From an uncultured Bacteroidales bacterium (GTDB lineage: Bacteria > Bacteroidota > Bacteroidia > Bacteroidales > UBA932), in the NCBI GenBank assembly GCA_900546395.1, contig URDD01000071.1:1-12004 (forward strand): a stretch of DNA of 12,004 nt. Direction: 5' to 3'. A program made the translations under genes and the position numbers. Shown here piece by piece: positions 1 through 5,831 of the stretch. How positions within the stretch are numbered: position 1 is the stretch's first letter; the number at the start of each line of letters is the position of its first letter. Under the pieces are notes generated by a model. That model saw nothing but the letters and a program-made list of their open reading frames with translations. It searched no databases and was not told the DNA's origin.

Positions 1-24
1 TTAAGTTTTGTCCTTTCTTTCATG

Positions 25-56
25 TGACACTTTTCTATTGTGCTCCTAAAGTGTCA
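25..56. repeat. Imperfect palindrome, 9-bp arms
   Basis: TGACACTTT at 25-33 is matched by its exact reverse complement AAAGTGTCA at 48-56, with 14 bases between. It could be a transcriptional hairpin, an operator or an end of an inserted element. Nothing in the adjacent sequence decides between these. Confidence 0.5.
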
Positions 57-292
57 AGTTTTTAACGTTCAAGTCATACCCCCTTTTCCCGGATGAAATT
101 ATTTTTTTGTACAATGTTGAAGTCATTCCGGCAATTTCATAGCACAGAGGGTGGTACTTCCACGAACCAAATACGTTTCGTAAGTCACTTTGTACCGCAG
201 AAGATTCTTTTCAGCACTGAATGCCCTTTGAAAGCCGCTTTTGGCAATTATACCGGCATCTTTGGCGCCTTCTTATTTTTGGATTATCACTC

Positions 293-318
293 ATTAGATG
301 AAAACGCTTTCATCTAAT
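293..318. repeat. Perfect 11-bp hairpin with 4-base loop
   Basis: ATTAGATGAAA (293-303) pairs exactly with TTTCATCTAAT (308-318) around the loop ACGC. There is no T-tract on either side, so an intrinsic terminator is not a good fit. It lies about 90 bases beyond the tRNA terminator in a stretch with no gene and its role is unknown. Confidence 0.6.
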
Positions 319-409
319 TTATGTAAGTGTATGAATATAATTAACTTACAACGATTTTCCGGATCCGTGATCCTCCGTAATCCAGTTATATCACATATAG
401 TAGATGCAC

Positions 410-443
410 AAAAAAAGCGACTTGATTTCAAGTCGCTTTTTTT
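410..443 (-). terminator. Intrinsic terminator of the tRNA-Leu gene
   Basis: A symmetric stem with core AAGCGACTTGA / TCAAGTCGCTT is flanked by an A-tract on one side and a seven-T tract on the other. Read on the minus strand it begins about ten bases after the 3' end of the tRNA and ends in a T-tract, the form of a Rho-independent terminator. The flanking A and T runs make it symmetric, so it could also stop transcription in the opposite direction. Confidence 0.85.
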
Positions 444-452
444 GATTTTGAG

Positions 453-535
453 TGCGGATGGCGAGAGTCGAACTCGCACAGGCTTACGCCCACCACCCCC
501 TCAAAGTGGCGTGTCTACCATTTCACCACATCCGC
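453..535 (-). tRNA. tRNA-Leu, anticodon GAG
   Basis: Read on the minus strand the gene folds as a full class II tRNA. The acceptor stem is GCGGATG with CATCCGC. The T-arm is GCGAG-TTCGACT-CTCGC. The anticodon stem is CCACT with GGTGG (one T-G pair) around loop TTGAGGG, giving anticodon GAG (CTC at plus-strand 500-502), which reads CTC and CTT leucine codons. The long variable arm (GGGC..GCCT) is as expected for leucine, and the discriminator base is A. The 3' CCA is not encoded; the bases after the discriminator are C and T, so CCA must be added enzymatically. A promoter lies just upstream and a terminator just downstream, so the gene looks monocistronic. Confidence 0.95.
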
Positions 536-551
536 GTTTGATTTGGGATTG

Positions 552-582
552 CAAAGATAGACATAAATTTTCAACCTGCAAA
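552..582 (-). promoter_or_regulatory. Bacteroidota-type promoter for tRNA-Leu
   Basis: On the minus strand TTTG (582-579) is followed after 19 bases by TATCTTTG (559-552), matching the phylum consensus TTTG / TAnnTTTG of the primary sigma factor. The box ends 16 bases before the tRNA 5' end, which leaves a leader of roughly ten bases for RNase P to remove. Confidence 0.75.
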
Positions 583-606
583 TTTTTTTAAAGAAATTTT
601 GATTTT

Positions 607-1071
607 TTATTCTGAAATCTTTTTCCAGACGACTGTTTCGCCTATGCCCATTACAGATCCTCTTATTTTTAAGATGTAATCTGAATCGAAAGAACAGGTG
701 GCATTGGCTCTTATTCCACGAGTGGGGTCATAAACTTTTCCTCCGTCCCATCTTTTTTTCCCGCTGTTGTATTGCAGTCCTTCAACAAGTATGATGCGGT
801 CGCAAGGTGTAGATCTTTTGGCTTTGTCTGGATTTTTTTCATCAAGTCTTACTTGTCCGTTGTTGTCGAGTCTGTTTTTGACCCAGTAAACTTGTGCACT
901 GTAGGTACCGTCATCATTTTTGAATACATTGACTTTACTGTCCTCTCCGCCGTGCTCGACAAAATACTTTCCTATTATACTGTCTGCAATCGAGTTTGAG
1001 CCCTTTTCCTGGGCAAACACAGATGTAATCATACAGAAAAAACACACTAATGTAAGTAAAAAACCTTTCAT
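607..1071 (-). CDS. Secreted DUF2147 domain protein
   Basis: A 154-residue protein with a clear Sec signal peptide: Lys at residue 2, a hydrophobic stretch to about residue 20, and a likely cut after VFA before Gln21. The mature part matches the DUF2147 pattern: an opening IIGKYFVEH strand, a stretch reading DGTYSAQVYWVKN, the conserved CDRIILVEGLQYN..WDGGKVYDPTRG block near residues 90-118, and a closing IRGSVMGIGETVVWKKI strand. The family is a small beta-barrel-like periplasmic or exported protein of unknown function. Start at 1071 is the only one that gives the signal peptide. It stands alone between the tRNA gene and the divergent rpsP promoter; no convincing promoter of its own was found. 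The family call is firm, the role unknown. Confidence 0.85.
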   Translation of the reverse strand: MKGFLLTLVCFFCMITSVFAQEKGSNSIADSIIGKYFVEHGGEDSKVNVFKNDDGTYSAQVYWVKNRLDNNGQVRLDEKNPDKAKRSTPCDRIILVEGLQYNSGKKRWDGGKVYDPTRGIRANATCSFDSDYILKIRGSVMGIGETVVWKKISE

Positions 1072-1117
1072 AAAATTTTATTTTATGGGGCATAATGTCC
1101 CGACTTCCAGTTATATA

Positions 1118-1149
1118 TTTGCAAAAACAGACTATTTGTCATAACTTTG
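1118..1149 (+). promoter_or_regulatory. rpsP: Bacteroidota-type promoter for rpsP-rimM
   Basis: TTTG (1118-1121), a 20-base spacer, then TAACTTTG (1142-1149) match the TTTG / TAnnTTTG consensus. Transcription would begin near 1155, giving a leader of about 60 bases before rpsP that opens with a hairpin. Confidence 0.75.
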
Positions 1150-1155
1150 CGGCCG

Positions 1156-1176
1156 ATTTTCCTCGGGTAGGAAAAT
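1156..1176 (+). promoter_or_regulatory. Hairpin at the 5' end of the rpsP leader
   Basis: ATTTTCCT (1156-1163) pairs perfectly with AGGAAAAT (1169-1176) around the loop CGGGT. It lies 6 bases beyond the promoter box, so it would form at or next to the 5' end of the mRNA. It has no T-tract and is unlikely to terminate. A role in mRNA stability or in ribosomal-protein feedback is possible but not shown. Confidence 0.45.
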
Positions 1177-1213
1177 GTAACATTTTTATTAACTAAATTA
1201 AAACAGATTCACA

Positions 1214-1768
1214 ATGGCTGTTAAAATTCGTTTGCAGCGCCACGGTAAGAAGAATTTTGCATTCTTCCACATTGTAGTGGCTGACGTACGTGCACCGCGT
1301 GACGGACGTTATATCGAGCAGATTGGCTCATACAATCCTAACACAAACCCTGCCACAATCGTTCTCGATTCAGAGAAAGCGCTTGGATGGTTGAACAAAG
1401 GAGCTGAACCAACACTTGTAGTACGTCGTATTCTCTCTTATGAGGGAGTTCTCCTCAGAAAGCATCTTCAGGGTGGAGTTGCAAAGGGAGCCCTTACTCA
1501 GGAGCAGGCTGATCAGAAATTCGAGGCTTGGAAAGTTCAGAGAGATGCAAAGATCAATGCAAAGAAAGACGGTATTTCACAGGTAGCTGCTGCCGCTGAA
1601 AAGGATGCTCTTGCTGCTGAGGCAAAGGTTAACCAAGAAAGAGCAGAGGCTTTGGCAAAGAAGAAAGCTGAGGCTGAGGAGGCTGCAAGAGCCGCTGCTG
1701 AAGCTGCTGCAGCAGAAAAAGCTGCTCAGGAAGCTGCAGAGGCACCTGCTGAAACAACTGAAGCATAG
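1214..1768 (+). CDS. rpsP: 30S ribosomal protein S16 with long C-terminal tail
   Basis: Small-subunit protein that binds 16S rRNA and helps the 30S particle assemble. Residues 1-80 are the S16 fold: the start MAVKIRLQRHGKKNFAFF is followed by a HIVVADVRAPRDGRYIEQIGSYNP-type block and the segment around ALGWLNKGAEPT. The product is 184 residues, about twice the 80-90 of S16 in Escherichia coli. From about residue 115 on it is a low-complexity Ala/Glu/Lys run likely to be a charged helix, a tail also known from S16 of other Bacteroidota. The start ATG follows an A-rich leader without a Shine-Dalgarno match. rimM begins four bases after the stop, so the two are surely cotranscribed. Confidence 0.97.
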   Translation: MAVKIRLQRHGKKNFAFFHIVVADVRAPRDGRYIEQIGSYNPNTNPATIVLDSEKALGWLNKGAEPTLVVRRILSYEGVLLRKHLQGGVAKGALTQEQADQKFEAWKVQRDAKINAKKDGISQVAAAAEKDALAAEAKVNQERAEALAKKKAEAEEAARAAAEAAAAEKAAQEAAEAPAETTEA

Positions 1769-1772
1769 ATTT

Positions 1773-2354
1773 ATGTCTGAAGCAGTGCATACAGGCGGAT
1801 TGAAGTCAGGAATTTTTGACGGAACCTCTGAGGGACTGCGTCAGATTGCTCAGGTGTTGAAATCCAATGGAGCAAATGGCGAGTTGATATTCAGTTTTCG
1901 CGACATGGATCCTGAGGATTTGGATATTGAAGAACCGGTGTTCATCTTCTTTGATGGACTTCCGGTTCCTTTTTATATAGATTCATTTTCAAAAAAAGGG
2001 AAATCAAAAGCTGTAGTGAGTTTGGCTGACATACGTACATATGAAGACGCATGTGAGCTGGCGGGTAAAGGTGTATTTGCTGAGAGCGCTTTGTACGATG
2101 ATGATAAGGAAGACGGACTGTCATCTTTGACTGGCTGGAAAGTGCTGGACAGAAGCAGCACCATCATCGGCACGATTGACAGCTATATTGATATTCCTGG
2201 CAATCCTTGTATTGAAGTTTCGCTAAGTAATAATCTGAAAGAAAAATCTTCGTGCGGCGGAACTGTTATGATTCCTTTGCACGAAGATCTGATATTGTCT
2301 GTTGACAGTCAGTCAAATGAAATAGTTATGGAAATTCCTGAAGGCCTGATTTAA
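1773..2354 (+). CDS. rimM: Ribosome maturation factor RimM
   Basis: RimM binds S19 and is needed for maturation of the 16S rRNA 3' domain. The 193-residue product shows the N-terminal barrel from about residue 24 (IAQVLKSNGANGELIFSF, the equivalent of the usual VGKVLRPHGLKGELKV-type opening), the segment ADIRTYEDACELAGKGVFA (85-103), and the C-terminal PRC barrel from LTGWKVLD (119) to the closing IPEGLI, with IPLHEDLILSVD matching the family's IP..ED....VD pattern. It is slightly long because of about 20 extra N-terminal residues. ATG 1773 is chosen because the open frame further upstream overlaps rpsP out of frame. trmD and rplS, often found next in other bacteria, are absent here; a minus-strand gene ends two bases away. 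Confidence 0.92.
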   Translation: MSEAVHTGGLKSGIFDGTSEGLRQIAQVLKSNGANGELIFSFRDMDPEDLDIEEPVFIFFDGLPVPFYIDSFSKKGKSKAVVSLADIRTYEDACELAGKGVFAESALYDDDKEDGLSSLTGWKVLDRSSTIIGTIDSYIDIPGNPCIEVSLSNNLKEKSSCGGTVMIPLHEDLILSVDSQSNEIVMEIPEGLI

Positions 2355-2356
2355 AT

Positions 2357-3397
2357 TTATATCCGTTTTATAATATCTTCAGGCTTTATATCGTTCATAC
2401 ATTTGAAATCTCCGCGAGTGCATACTCCCTCTCCGTAAATGGAGCACGGCCGGCAAGGCAATTCCACTTGTACAAAGTCTTTGGAGGCATCTTCACCATA
2501 ACCGAAAAAGCCGGCGGCAGGATGTGTAGCGCCCCATACAGAGATAGTTCTCGTCCCAACCAGGGAAGCCATGTGCATTGCTCCTGAATCCATAGTTATA
2601 AGGGCATTAAGGTTTGATATCAGCGCTATTTCACCTTGAATGTCAGTTTTGCCGAAAACGGAAGTTACATTTTTATACATCTCTTCCATCTTCATAGCAT
2701 AATCCTTTTCTTTTCCAGGGCCTCCGAAAATAAAGACACGTTCAAATTTTTCAGAAAGCATACGGATAAGTTCACTGCGTTTTTCTTCAGGGTAAATCTT
2801 TATCTCCTTACTGGCAAACGGAGCGAATCCTATCCATCCCGATGTGTCATGTCCGCTCGCTTCAAGTTCTCCAGCAAATCCTTCCGGTACCGGCAGTATC
2901 TTTCTGGAAACTACAGGGTCAGCGACAGGAAATCCCAGCCTCGCAAATACATCGCAGAAACGCAGTACATTATGCCGTATAGGTATTATATCTGTTCCCT
3001 TCATTCGCTTGAGTCTGCGTCTCAACTTTCTCTCCTTATCAAGGACCGCTACTTTTGCTCCCTTAAATCTAAGGCTGTTCCGGATTAATTTACCTCGTAT
3101 AGTATTGTGGATATCAGCGACATAGTCAATATCCATTGATTTAAGTGTCTTAATAAGCTGTAGCAGAGACTTGAAATTACCAGGATCTCCCAAGGTAATT
3201 ACTTGGGAGTCCGGTACAGTTTCATAGAATTTCGCAAACTTTTTCTTGGTCGCGATTGTTATTCTCAGGGACGGATATTGTTTCCTTAAAGCTATGATCG
3301 AATGAAGACTCATCGCTACATCACCCATAAGAGAAAACCTTATGATAAGCATGTGTCCGCCCTGACGGGAACCGCTCTTGTCGTATTCCATCAGCAT
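2357..3397 (-). CDS. Glycosyltransferase family 9 (heptosyltransferase-like)
   Basis: GT9 enzymes move ADP-heptose or a similar sugar onto lipopolysaccharide core at the cytoplasmic face of the inner membrane. The product has the two-Rossmann GT-B layout: an opening MLIIRFSLMGDVAMSL (residues 16-31), the phosphate-binding IFGGPGKEKD, and the signature ALITMDSGAMHMASLVGT with the following WGATHP. Near the C-terminus four cysteines (CRPC..C..C) may bind a metal or be structural. The ATG at 3397 lies five bases after the DUF4254 stop, giving 346 residues; the ATG at 3352 would start exactly at the family's first strand (331 residues) and is a serious alternative. This gene ends the long minus-strand unit. 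The acceptor and sugar cannot be told from sequence. Confidence 0.85.
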   Translation of the reverse strand: MLMEYDKSGSRQGGHMLIIRFSLMGDVAMSLHSIIALRKQYPSLRITIATKKKFAKFYETVPDSQVITLGDPGNFKSLLQLIKTLKSMDIDYVADIHNTIRGKLIRNSLRFKGAKVAVLDKERKLRRRLKRMKGTDIIPIRHNVLRFCDVFARLGFPVADPVVSRKILPVPEGFAGELEASGHDTSGWIGFAPFASKEIKIYPEEKRSELIRMLSEKFERVFIFGGPGKEKDYAMKMEEMYKNVTSVFGKTDIQGEIALISNLNALITMDSGAMHMASLVGTRTISVWGATHPAAGFFGYGEDASKDFVQVELPCRPCSIYGEGVCTRGDFKCMNDIKPEDIIKRI

Positions 3398-3402
3398 AAA
3401 GG

Positions 3403-4005
3403 TTATTTAGATGCGTAAAGTACAGGATTAAGGCTTGGATCGTTGTACATCTTCATCTGTTTGTAAACCTTCATATATTTTGCTCCTGAAGCAATGTCTT
3501 CAAGTAGTTCTGTAATACCCTGTGTCAGGTCTTTTCTCTGCTGAAGCAGAACAGAAAGCTTTTCCTGACATTTCCCGAGATGTTCTGCAGAAGCATCATT
3601 GCGGGAAGCTTCTATCTGCATATGGTAAATCTTCAGAGCAAGAATCGACAGTCTGTCAATAGCCCAGGCCGGTGTTTCCGTATTTACCTTGGCATCAGGT
3701 GCTGTCCTGACATTCTTGTATTTGTCAAGATACCAGGAGTCGATATATTCTACCATATCTGTCCTTTCCTGGTTTGAGCGGTCAATCCATCTTTTTATTT
3801 CCAATGCTTTCACAGGGTCAATGGCTGGATCACGGATTATATCTTCCAAATGCCACTGGACTGTGTCTATCCAGCATTTCCTGTAAAGAAGAAACTCAAG
3901 AGTCCCTGCTGAATAAGGATTTTCACACTGTCTGTTTATATCATCATATTTGTGATAATCTGCTATGACAGAGTCAAAAAGGTCGTTGAATTGTAGTGGG
4001 TTCAT
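3403..4005 (-). CDS. DUF4254 domain protein
   Basis: A soluble protein of about 200 residues with no signal peptide or membrane segment, mostly predicted helix. The opening NPLQFNDLFDSVIADYHKYD, the middle WAIDRLSILALKIYHM and the C-terminal RKDLTQGITELLEDI match DUF4254, a Bacteroidota family whose function is not known to me. ATG 4005 is chosen; an upstream GTG at 4062 would add 19 residues with no family match. It sits directly upstream of the GT9 gene with a five-base gap. This pairing with a GT9 gene is common in the phylum and hints at a role in cell-surface glycan assembly, but that is inference only. Confidence 0.8.
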   Translation of the reverse strand: MNPLQFNDLFDSVIADYHKYDDINRQCENPYSAGTLEFLLYRKCWIDTVQWHLEDIIRDPAIDPVKALEIKRWIDRSNQERTDMVEYIDSWYLDKYKNVRTAPDAKVNTETPAWAIDRLSILALKIYHMQIEASRNDASAEHLGKCQEKLSVLLQQRKDLTQGITELLEDIASGAKYMKVYKQMKMYNDPSLNPVLYASK

Positions 4006-4089
4006 ATTAGTTATCTGATTAAAAGTGCGTAAATGGTTTTGGGTCAGGTTTAGTACACGCACTTGCCGCAGGAAATGATGTCAGCTTTT

Positions 4090-4962
4090 TTAGTAAGAGA
4101 TGGCAACATTTCCTGTAAAGTCATCCATACAGAATGTCTTCTGCATAGTCACTCCTTCAGGAGTATTGAGACTGAAGTCTATATATTGTATGCTTCCAAG
4201 TTTTGAAAGGTCAAAAGACTGCCATGATGTCACAAGAGAGTCGGTTCCTGCAACTTTACCGCGTCCTTTCCCTGCAAGAAGGAAGTCAGCCGAGCCTGTT
4301 TTTTGTCCGTTGAGATAGCCTGTAGCTGTCAGAGTATAGTCACCGGTAAGGTTGAACTCGGTACCGCTCTCGCCTGTAATTGCAAGTACAGTGGCAACGC
4401 TGTTGTTCACCTTTATTCCTGTGACATTGAAAGATCCTACTCCGGAACCGCTGAAGACAATATCGTGCTTGCCCATATTTTCCCTTCCGTTGTCAAGGAA
4501 AAACATAAAGGTCTTGCTGCTGTTGGCTCCAGTCTTGCCGTAGGCGCTATACTTGCCCGGCTCATTCTGCTCAGGTTCCTGAACATCTCCGGCTTTCGGA
4601 TTTTCAGTATCCGTATCTTCTTGTTTTTCAGGTCTCTGCCATACCTGACGCGAAAGAACAAATCCACCGTAAAGATTTGCATCCATGTGTTTGTTGTAAT
4701 ACTCTATATATGATACAGGAAGAACACCTGTAGGGTCTGTAACGACACCGGCCTCATTCTTGGCCTGAAGAAGAAGGTTGTGGTCAATATAGCAGCCGTT
4801 GTCTGCATCATCCTTGAAAAGGTCCGTGTCGTTTTTATATTCGAATGAATCGACAAAAACGCCGCTCATCTGGTAAGTCGGACCGTCTTTCATACAAGCA
4901 GTCAGTGCAGATACAGCAGTAATGGCTACAAAGATTTTATTCATCTTTCCTTTTAGTTTCAT
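4090..4962 (-). CDS. Putative surface lipoprotein, DUF4465-like
   Basis: A 290-residue exported protein. The signal is of lipoprotein type: MNKIFVAITAVSALTAC, with lipobox LTAC and Cys23, so the mature protein would be lipid-anchored, probably in the outer membrane. The middle carries YGGFVLSR, a charged linker rich in Glu, Asp and Pro (about residues 110-136), then PGKYSAYGKTGANSSKTFMFF. The end has WQSFDLSKLGSIQYIDFSLNT and FCMDDF. These pieces resemble DUF4465, a beta-rich Bacteroidota family of unknown role. The ATG at 4962 is used; the ATG at 4944 after an A/G-rich AAAGGAAAG stretch would remove six residues and keep the signal. It starts ten bases after dapF ends and may be cotranscribed with it. 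The family match is judged by eye and moderate. Confidence 0.7.
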   Translation of the reverse strand: MKLKGKMNKIFVAITAVSALTACMKDGPTYQMSGVFVDSFEYKNDTDLFKDDADNGCYIDHNLLLQAKNEAGVVTDPTGVLPVSYIEYYNKHMDANLYGGFVLSRQVWQRPEKQEDTDTENPKAGDVQEPEQNEPGKYSAYGKTGANSSKTFMFFLDNGRENMGKHDIVFSGSGVGSFNVTGIKVNNSVATVLAITGESGTEFNLTGDYTLTATGYLNGQKTGSADFLLAGKGRGKVAGTDSLVTSWQSFDLSKLGSIQYIDFSLNTPEGVTMQKTFCMDDFTGNVAISY

Positions 4963-4972
4963 AATAATTTTG

Positions 4973-5812
4973 CTAATATAATAAATAATTGTTACAAATA
5001 TGTATTTCCGCTACTTTGACTGCAGGTCCAGTCAGCCATACATCCGCGAATCCGCCGTTTCCATCAGGCTTGAAATCGACAGAAAGGCTGTCATTCAATG
5101 CTTTTACAGCGACTATGGTTCTTCCGTTGCAGTCTGGATGCCATATTTCGGGGTATTTTATGGAAGCTGCCAGTGCACAGGCAGTTATACCTGTACCGCA
5201 GGCGCAAGTCTCATCTTCAACTCCTTTTTCATAAGTTCTCACACGTAGTATTTCGTTTCTGTCTCCGCAGTGCAGAACCTGTGCAAAATTTGCATTTACT
5301 CCCTCTGGTGCATAAATGCTGTCATATCTTATTTCCCGGCCTTTTTTTACAATATCAAGACTGTCCAGATTTTCTACAAACCGTACTGCATGTCTCGTTC
5401 CTGTATCTATAAACCAGGAATTCTCATTTTCTTGCTTGACGCAGCTCACATTTTTCATCTTAAGCCTTACGATTTTTCTATTTCCGCTGTCTTCAAGCAG
5501 TTCGGCAGTGTGAAAACCGTCCGCAGCCTCGAAGTCAAAACTCCTGAATCCCAAATCTGCGGCAAAGGCTACGATACATCTTCCGCCGTTTCCGCACATC
5601 ATTCCTCCTGATCCGTCAGAATTGTAATATACCATCCTGAAATCATATTTTGCACTTTTTTCCAGAAGCATCAGACCGTCTGCCCCGATGCCATAATGCC
5701 TGTCGCACAGACGCTTTATGTCCGAAACATTCAGGTTTATGTGTCCGTCCCTGTTGTCTGCGACAAGAAAATCGTTTCCTGCTCCCTGATATTTATAAAA
5801 AATCATCGCCAT
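4973..5812 (-). CDS. dapF: Diaminopimelate epimerase
   Basis: Converts LL-diaminopimelate to the meso form used for lysine and peptidoglycan, with two cysteines acting as acid and base and no cofactor. Both are visible: Cys73 in MCGNGGRC and Cys205 in CACGTG. The N-terminal QGAGNDF and the HYGIGADGLM block are also family hallmarks. The product is 279 residues, normal for DapF. ATG 5812 is chosen over a TTG at 5872 that would overlap the aminotransferase gene; the ATG at 5806 is equally possible and differs by two residues. It lies 19 bases downstream of the aminotransferase gene as the last lysine-pathway gene in the run. Confidence 0.96.
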   Translation of the reverse strand: MAMIFYKYQGAGNDFLVADNRDGHINLNVSDIKRLCDRHYGIGADGLMLLEKSAKYDFRMVYYNSDGSGGMMCGNGGRCIVAFAADLGFRSFDFEAADGFHTAELLEDSGNRKIVRLKMKNVSCVKQENENSWFIDTGTRHAVRFVENLDSLDIVKKGREIRYDSIYAPEGVNANFAQVLHCGDRNEILRVRTYEKGVEDETCACGTGITACALAASIKYPEIWHPDCNGRTIVAVKALNDSLSVDFKPDGNGGFADVWLTGPAVKVAEIHICNNYLLY

Positions 5813-5831
5813 TAAAATTAAATGTACCGAG

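Larger units (their letters stand above)
1..452. other. Gene-poor left edge, no supported CDS
   Basis: No convincing protein gene is visible here. The region is AT-rich and holds an imperfect palindrome (25-56), a perfect hairpin (293-318), a weaker 7-base pair of complementary arms (322-328 with 344-350) and the tRNA terminator (410-443). One minus-strand frame is open from an ATG at 292-294 down to a TAG at 46-48 except for a single TGA at 211-213; it gives no family I recognise and may be a decayed gene or chance. A plus-strand frame from 93 to 317 also resembles nothing known. The window edge may cut an element that continues to the left. Confidence 0.5.

Noticed and set aside
293..318. 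Second tRNA terminator
   Set aside because: The hairpin has no T-tract on either strand and a strong terminator already lies closer to the tRNA.
298..591. Plus-strand open frame of 97 codons
   Set aside because: It runs straight through the antisense of the tRNA-Leu gene, its promoter and its terminator and matches no family.
1605..1772. Upstream extension of rimM into rpsP
   Set aside because: The frame is open only because the Ala/Glu/Lys codon run of rpsP lacks stops when shifted; the encoded Leu/Arg-rich stretch is an artefact and the family match begins after 1773.
4006..4062. GTG start extending the DUF4254 protein
   Set aside because: The 19 added residues do not resemble the family and an ATG at 4005 gives the normal N-terminus.
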